Source: Mactromeris polynyma
Taxonomy: Eukaryota > Mollusca > Bivalvia > Venerida > Mactridae
Assembly: GCA_032209605.1 (NCBI GenBank)
Contig: JASFXZ010000028.1
Coordinates: 568,941-632,940, forward strand
Direction: 5' to 3'
DNA: 64,000 nt
Positions 63,801-64,000 of this stretch are shown here, piece by piece; position 1 is the first letter of the stretch; each line of letters opens with the position of its first letter. Both the position numbers and the translations under genes were made by a program. The notes below the pieces were generated by a model. The model worked only from the letters and a program-made list of their open reading frames with translations. It did no database searches and was not told where the DNA came from.

Positions 63801-64000
63801 ATAATAAGTCGCTTCTCCTGTTCTGCATTGTAAAGTTGTTAGCAACGCAGTGCTGCAAAGCCGTATACACATTTGTCTCTGTGGTGCTGAAACCCCAACT
63901 AGTTTGTAGCAAATTGTTATAAAACTATTGGAGTACTATTATATATTAGATATAGATGAATGTGCAACAACCACTCACGGCTGTCAACATGACTGTGTGA
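27793..64000 (+). CDS. Gene 2, whole model (3' incomplete): secreted poly-cbEGF protein
   Basis: Exons run from the signal peptide at 27793 through EMI-like and EGF exons (31006, 32651, 32996), then single-domain cbEGF exons to the window edge. The window shows six type A exons (the last cut), three type C plus one broken remnant, and 33 type B (one internally deleted). Every cbEGF exon is phase 1-1, so any subset can be spliced without a frameshift. The product is expected to be extracellular with a long Ca-stiffened rod. The end of the gene, any membrane anchor and its family are not visible. Array length may also be affected by assembly collapse or expansion. Confidence 0.7.
29277..29427 (+). 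repeat. 52-bp minisatellite, three units
   Basis: Units with TTGTTGAG...TATTAGGGTTGTCATATGATG start at 29281, 29333 and 29385, exactly 52 bp apart, with few differences. Confidence 0.85.
29800..30045 (+). repeat. Dispersed repeat family, copy 4 (gene 2 intron 1)
   Basis: Starts near TTTCTTCCCACTTTCGGCC, contains CAGCTGTCTTGACTTGTA, TCCATCCATTAAATCTCC, TTATGGTCGACCAGGCC and ends near GTGGCGTTCCCTGTAGCGAC. Confidence 0.72.
31006..31122 (+). CDS. Gene 2 exon 2: Cys-rich EMI-like domain, first half
   Basis: Acceptor TTTCAG, donor GTATCG at 31123. Reads [18 protein letters not shown] and later [13 protein letters not shown]. Together with exon 3 it has the look of an EMI-type module: spaced Cys, aromatic/arginine-rich RYR stretch, then a CC-x-G-Y motif. 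It sits directly after the signal peptide, as in EMI-EGF proteins. The assignment is inference; no database comparison was possible. Confidence 0.65.
31123..32650 (+). other. Gene 2 intron 2 with CRE and TATA motifs
   Basis: Two copies of a ~27-bp word with TTATTCGTTGT-ATGTGACGTCATTT lie at 31278-31304 and 31550-31576, each with a perfect TGACGTCA. Between them are TATATAAG (31390) and AATAAA near 31466, an order seen in LTRs or cryptic promoters. The remainder, including an open frame at 31827-32054, shows nothing else. Confidence 0.35.
32651..32730 (+). CDS. Gene 2 exon 3: EMI-like domain end
   Basis: Acceptor ATTTCAG, donor GTAAGT at 32731. Reads [20 protein letters not shown], then GSSCQT. 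The [12 protein letters not shown] end matches the characteristic CCPGYxGxxC terminus of EMI domains. Confidence 0.68.
32996..33091 (+). CDS. Gene 2 exon 4: EGF-like domain
   Basis: Acceptor ATCTAG, donor GTACGT at 33092; leaves phase 1, which starts the symmetric cbEGF exon series. Reads [18 protein letters not shown] followed by [13 protein letters not shown], an EGF of the non-calcium (GFSGxxC) type as commonly follows EMI. Confidence 0.75.
33092..34089 (+). other. Gene 2 intron 4
   Basis: About 1 kb; contains dispersed repeat copy 5. The open frame at 33084-33791 crosses the exon end and the repeat and is not a gene. Confidence 0.55.
33535..33800 (+). repeat. Dispersed repeat family, copy 5
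   Basis: The longest copy. It runs from TGCCCAGTTTCGTCCTATTG through CAGCTGTCTTGACTTGTCC, TATGGTCGGCCAGGCCATTC and TTTTCCCGGAGGTCTGTG to GTGGCGTTCCCTGTAGC. It shares blocks with all other copies. Confidence 0.72.
34090..34203 (+). CDS. Gene 2 exon 5: cbEGF type A, copy 1 (diverged)
   Basis: Acceptor TATCAG, donor GTTTGT at 34204, 38 codons. Starts [15 protein letters not shown] and continues [14 protein letters not shown]. Shorter than later A exons after Cys 5 and the most diverged A copy, so possibly the founder. Confidence 0.85.
34204..34692 (+). other. Intron between A copies 1 and 2 (ancestral A linker)
   Basis: Homologous to the linker before A exons in the downstream superunits (54001-54638), but lacks a ~330-bp block present there between GCTGATCGCTATTA and TCTGATAAATACAT. 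Confidence 0.6.
34693..34815 (+). CDS. Gene 2 exon 6: cbEGF type A, copy 2
   Basis: Acceptor TATTAG, donor GTTTGT at 34816, 123 nt. Starts [16 protein letters not shown], with [16 protein letters not shown] at the end. Very close to the superunit A exons at 54639, 57499, 60357 and 63950. Confidence 0.88.
35129..35177 (+). pseudogene. Broken type C cbEGF exon fused to B spacer
   Basis: Matches the first ~45 bases of the C exons ([16 protein letters not shown]) but the acceptor AG is lost (TTATATGTCG instead of TTAGATGTCG). After GATTGTGAA the sequence jumps into type B spacer (TATTTTACATTATTTTACAA). It has no donor and cannot be a normal exon; it marks the left edge of the amplified B array. 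Confidence 0.8.
35269..35340 (+). mobile_element. Tc1 transposase fragment, representative of one per B spacer
   Basis: On the + strand the best copies read [20 protein letters not shown], the linker region between the two helix-turn-helix parts of Tc1-like transposases (a clean copy is at 51307-51378). The same fragment recurs once in every B spacer through 62.9 kb, at the same distance from the exon. No catalytic-domain sequence accompanies it. It is related to the relic at 23531 in this window. Confidence 0.85.
35551..35673 (+). CDS. cbEGF type B exon, unit 1
   Basis: Acceptor CCACAG, donor GTAGGT, phase 1-1, 123 nt. Reads [16 protein letters not shown] at the start and ends [11 protein letters not shown]. 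The pattern is six Cys with a Ca-binding start, a [12 protein letters not shown] hydroxylation-type motif and an NNT sequon. Reference description for the B exons below; later entries give only differences. Confidence 0.88.
36278..36346 (+). pseudogene. cbEGF type B exon, unit 2, with 54-bp in-frame deletion
   Basis: Same acceptor and donor as unit 1, but only 69 nt: 54 bases are missing after GCAGCCTT, so it reads [19 protein letters not shown] and keeps just two of six Cys. The frame is intact. The deletion joint creates GTGAGT, a consensus donor, inside the exon. It cannot fold as an EGF domain. Confidence 0.88.
36957..37079 (+). CDS. cbEGF type B exon, unit 3
   Basis: DKDEC start, GSYACSC in place of GSYECSC, ends DFDGHNC. 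The upstream spacer carries the extra CATGTAAGT cryptic donor (36913). Same encoded sequence as unit 8. Confidence 0.88.
37691..37813 (+). CDS. cbEGF type B exon, unit 4
   Basis: GSYECSC and DFDGHNC variant. First unit of the nine-unit higher-order block; its partner is unit 13, 6591 bp downstream. Confidence 0.88.
38426..38548 (+). CDS. cbEGF type B exon, unit 5
   Basis: Ser to Thr change gives SLGTSEC; DFDGHNC end. Partner of unit 14. Confidence 0.88.
39161..39283 (+). CDS. cbEGF type B exon, unit 6
   Basis: GSYACSC with HNGFSL (Phe for Tyr). Cryptic CATGTAAGT donor upstream. Partner of unit 15. Confidence 0.88.
39894..40016 (+). CDS. cbEGF type B exon, unit 7 (beta variant)
   Basis: DEDEC start, [17 protein letters not shown]. 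Asn to Ile removes the NNT sequon found in most units. Partner of unit 16. Confidence 0.88.
40627..40749 (+). CDS. cbEGF type B exon, unit 8
   Basis: GSYACSC, DFDGHNC, with cryptic CATGTAAGT upstream; protein identical to unit 3. Absent from the second higher-order copy. Confidence 0.88.
41359..41481 (+). CDS. cbEGF type B exon, unit 9 (beta variant)
   Basis: DEDEC, CINTEG, unique GSYKCSC (Glu to Lys), HDGYS. Absent from the second higher-order copy. Confidence 0.88.
42085..42207 (+). CDS. cbEGF type B exon, unit 10
   Basis: Acceptor TTTCACAG; reads SHVCNNTEG and SLDVDGYNC. Partner of unit 17 at 5126 bp. Confidence 0.88.
42814..42936 (+). CDS. cbEGF type B exon, unit 11 (beta variant)
   Basis: [29 protein letters not shown]. 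Partner of unit 18. Confidence 0.88.
43548..43670 (+). CDS. cbEGF type B exon, unit 12
   Basis: SSDCSH in place of SSECSH, with GSYACSC; cryptic CATGTAAGT upstream. Partner of unit 19, and end of the first higher-order block. Confidence 0.88.
44282..44404 (+). CDS. cbEGF type B exon, unit 13
   Basis: Same encoded domain as unit 4 (GSYECSC, DFDGHNC); the donor region GTAGGTACC also matches unit 4. Start of the second higher-order block. Confidence 0.88.
45017..45139 (+). CDS. cbEGF type B exon, unit 14
   Basis: SLGTSEC like unit 5, but DFDGYNC. Confidence 0.88.
45752..45874 (+). CDS. cbEGF type B exon, unit 15
   Basis: GSYACSC with HNGFSL, as unit 6. Confidence 0.88.
46485..46607 (+). CDS. 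cbEGF type B exon, unit 16 (beta variant)
   Basis: Starts EEDEC: the first Ca-ligand Asp is Glu here, unlike its partner unit 7. CINTEG and HDGYS retained. Confidence 0.88.
47211..47333 (+). CDS. cbEGF type B exon, unit 17
   Basis: [18 protein letters not shown] and acceptor TTTCACAG, as unit 10. The spacer before it contains the crossover junction at about 46966-47000. Confidence 0.88.
47940..48062 (+). CDS. cbEGF type B exon, unit 18 (beta variant)
   Basis: DEDEC, CINTEG, HDGYS, as unit 11. Confidence 0.88.
48674..48796 (+). CDS. cbEGF type B exon, unit 19
   Basis: SSDCSH and GSYACSC, as unit 12; cryptic CATGTAAGT upstream. Confidence 0.88.
49408..49530 (+). CDS. cbEGF type B exon, unit 20
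   Basis: SLDSDGYKC end; related to unit 13 at 5126 bp but more diverged, so the higher-order similarity fades here. Confidence 0.88.
50135..50257 (+). CDS. cbEGF type B exon, unit 21
   Basis: CRNGYS in place of CHNGYS. Its downstream intron differs more than others (GTAGGTATCCTTGCAG). Confidence 0.88.
50861..50983 (+). CDS. cbEGF type B exon, unit 22
   Basis: SLGTSEC plus CRNGYS. Confidence 0.88.
51589..51711 (+). CDS. cbEGF type B exon, unit 23
   Basis: Acceptor [20 protein letters not shown], the most diverged hydroxylation-motif region of the array. Confidence 0.88.
52317..52439 (+). CDS. cbEGF type B exon, unit 24 (beta variant)
   Basis: DKDEC start combined with CINTEG and HDGYS, a mosaic of the alpha and beta types. 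Confidence 0.88.
53045..53167 (+). CDS. cbEGF type B exon, unit 25, weakened donor
   Basis: [15 protein letters not shown]. The donor is GTAGAT instead of GTAGGT, losing the +5 G, and the intron just after has a 5-base insertion near 53222. The exon may splice poorly. Confidence 0.82.
53778..53900 (+). CDS. cbEGF type B exon, unit 26 (B' type)
   Basis: SHVCNNTEG and SLDLDGYNC. Followed not by B spacer but by the A linker (TTATATGAACTTAACTC), like the B' exons of the superunits. Confidence 0.87.
54639..54761 (+). CDS. cbEGF type A exon, copy 3
   Basis: Acceptor TATTAG, donor GTTTGT at 54762. [16 protein letters not shown], then [16 protein letters not shown] and [10 protein letters not shown]. 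Six Cys, phase 1-1. Confidence 0.88.
55085..55207 (+). CDS. cbEGF type C exon, copy 1
   Basis: Acceptor GGTTAG, donor GTAAGA at 55208. [16 protein letters not shown], then [18 protein letters not shown] and VDGISCI. Complete six-Cys domain. An in-frame extra residue chain (CKKVLIAVS) would follow if the intron were retained. Confidence 0.87.
55208..55909 (+). other. C-to-B intron containing an exon-less B spacer
   Basis: About 110 bases after the C exon the sequence enters B downstream spacer at GTTATACGATAGTAACGCTAA (about 55319), skipping the B exon itself. A Tc1 fragment follows near 55627, then the next B exon. Confidence 0.75.
55910..56032 (+). CDS. cbEGF type B exon, superunit 1
   Basis: [22 protein letters not shown]; acceptor CCACAG, donor GTAGGT. 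Confidence 0.88.
56638..56760 (+). CDS. cbEGF type B' exon, superunit 1
   Basis: DNDEC start with SLDLDGYNC, followed by the A linker. Confidence 0.88.
57499..57621 (+). CDS. cbEGF type A exon, copy 4
   Basis: Same encoded domain as copy 3 (54639), with the same splice sites. Confidence 0.88.
57944..58066 (+). CDS. cbEGF type C exon, copy 2
   Basis: As copy 1 except CGSGYYL for CRSGYYL. Intact six-Cys domain. Confidence 0.87.
58768..58890 (+). CDS. cbEGF type B exon, superunit 2
   Basis: Same encoded domain as 55910. Confidence 0.88.
59496..59618 (+). CDS. cbEGF type B' exon, superunit 2
   Basis: DNDEC and SLDLDGYNC, as 56638. Confidence 0.88.
60357..60479 (+). CDS. cbEGF type A exon, copy 5
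   Basis: Same encoded domain as 54639 and 57499. Confidence 0.88.
60803..60925 (+). pseudogene. cbEGF type C exon, copy 3, with in-frame nonsense codon
   Basis: Splice sites and length match the other C exons, but GGA after GTTGAC is TGA at 60910-60912, in frame and before the sixth Cys. Also reads GYYYC for GSYYC. Being 123 nt and phase 1-1, the exon could be skipped without a frameshift; if included, the protein would end here. Confidence 0.85.
61629..61751 (+). CDS. cbEGF type B exon, superunit 3, first
   Basis: [15 protein letters not shown]: Thr to Ser keeps the sequon. Confidence 0.88.
62356..62478 (+). CDS. cbEGF type B exon, superunit 3, extra unit
   Basis: SHLCNNTEG and SLDLDGYNC. 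This is the additional B amplicon that makes superunit 3 about 735 bp longer than the other two. Confidence 0.88.
63087..63209 (+). CDS. cbEGF type B' exon, superunit 3
   Basis: SHVCNNTEG with DFDGYNC (B-like exon) but followed by the B' downstream linker, so it looks like a B/B' recombinant. Confidence 0.87.
63950..64000 (+). CDS. cbEGF type A exon, copy 6 (cut by window edge)
   Basis: Acceptor TATTAG; reads [17 protein letters not shown] to the edge. Shows the superunit array continues beyond the window. Confidence 0.85.

Larger units (their letters stand above)
53901..63949 (+). repeat. A-C-B-B' superunit repeat, period 2858-2860 bp
   Basis: A exons at 54639, 57499, 60357 and 63950 are 2860, 2858 and 3593 bp apart; the last interval is one superunit plus an extra 727-735-bp B unit. 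Each superunit has an A linker with a ~330-bp block, the A exon, the C exon, a B-spacer fragment without exon, then B exons ending in a B' exon. Confidence 0.9.

Overview
The window is eukaryotic, AT-rich, intron-rich metazoan DNA. GT-AG introns of 0.2-3 kb, secreted or membrane proteins built from calcium-binding EGF (cbEGF) modules, Tc1/mariner relics, tRNA-derived repeat debris and minisatellites fit an invertebrate, most likely a mollusc or other lophotrochozoan. The species call is inference only. Both genes are on the + strand, and exon models were built by hand from splice sites and reading-frame phase.

Gene 1 (about 641-15865, with an alternative end to 16557) is modelled as 16 exons whose phases all match. 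They total 7584 nt, or 2527 residues plus stop. Order: a large unrecognised N-terminal region with a coiled coil, a 10-cysteine cluster and long hydrophobic helices; an Ig-like domain; 23 cbEGF domains, 21 of them in one uninterrupted 2.57-kb exon; a SEA-like region with a furin-type site; a small Cys-rich segment; one transmembrane helix; and a short basic tail. The terminal exon is duplicated, giving two possible C-terminal tips. A 42-bp repeat carrying NRF-1-like palindromes lies just upstream.

16.6-27.8 kb holds no convincing gene. It contains a foldback (MITE-like) element, a 42-bp minisatellite, a decayed Tc1/mariner transposase and several copies of a dispersed repeat family that recurs in gene 2 introns.

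Gene 2 (27793 to beyond the window end) starts with a signal-peptide exon, a Cys-rich EMI-like pair of exons and an EGF exon. It then becomes an extraordinary tandem array of one-domain cbEGF exons, all symmetric phase 1-1. Type A and C exons flank a main run of 26 type B exons (35551-53900), each on a ~730-bp amplicon. This is followed by a 2.86-kb A-C-B-B' superunit repeated to the window edge. Every B amplicon carries in its intron the same short Tc1 transposase fragment (the GRPRVTDAR region), so a transposon scar was amplified with the exon. Higher-order duplications, a mapped unequal-crossover junction, one exon with an in-frame deletion, one with a nonsense codon and one with a weakened donor show an array in flux.

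Together the window shows two routes to a poly-EGF protein: intron-less domain multiplication inside one exon (gene 1) and amplification of exon plus intron units (gene 2).
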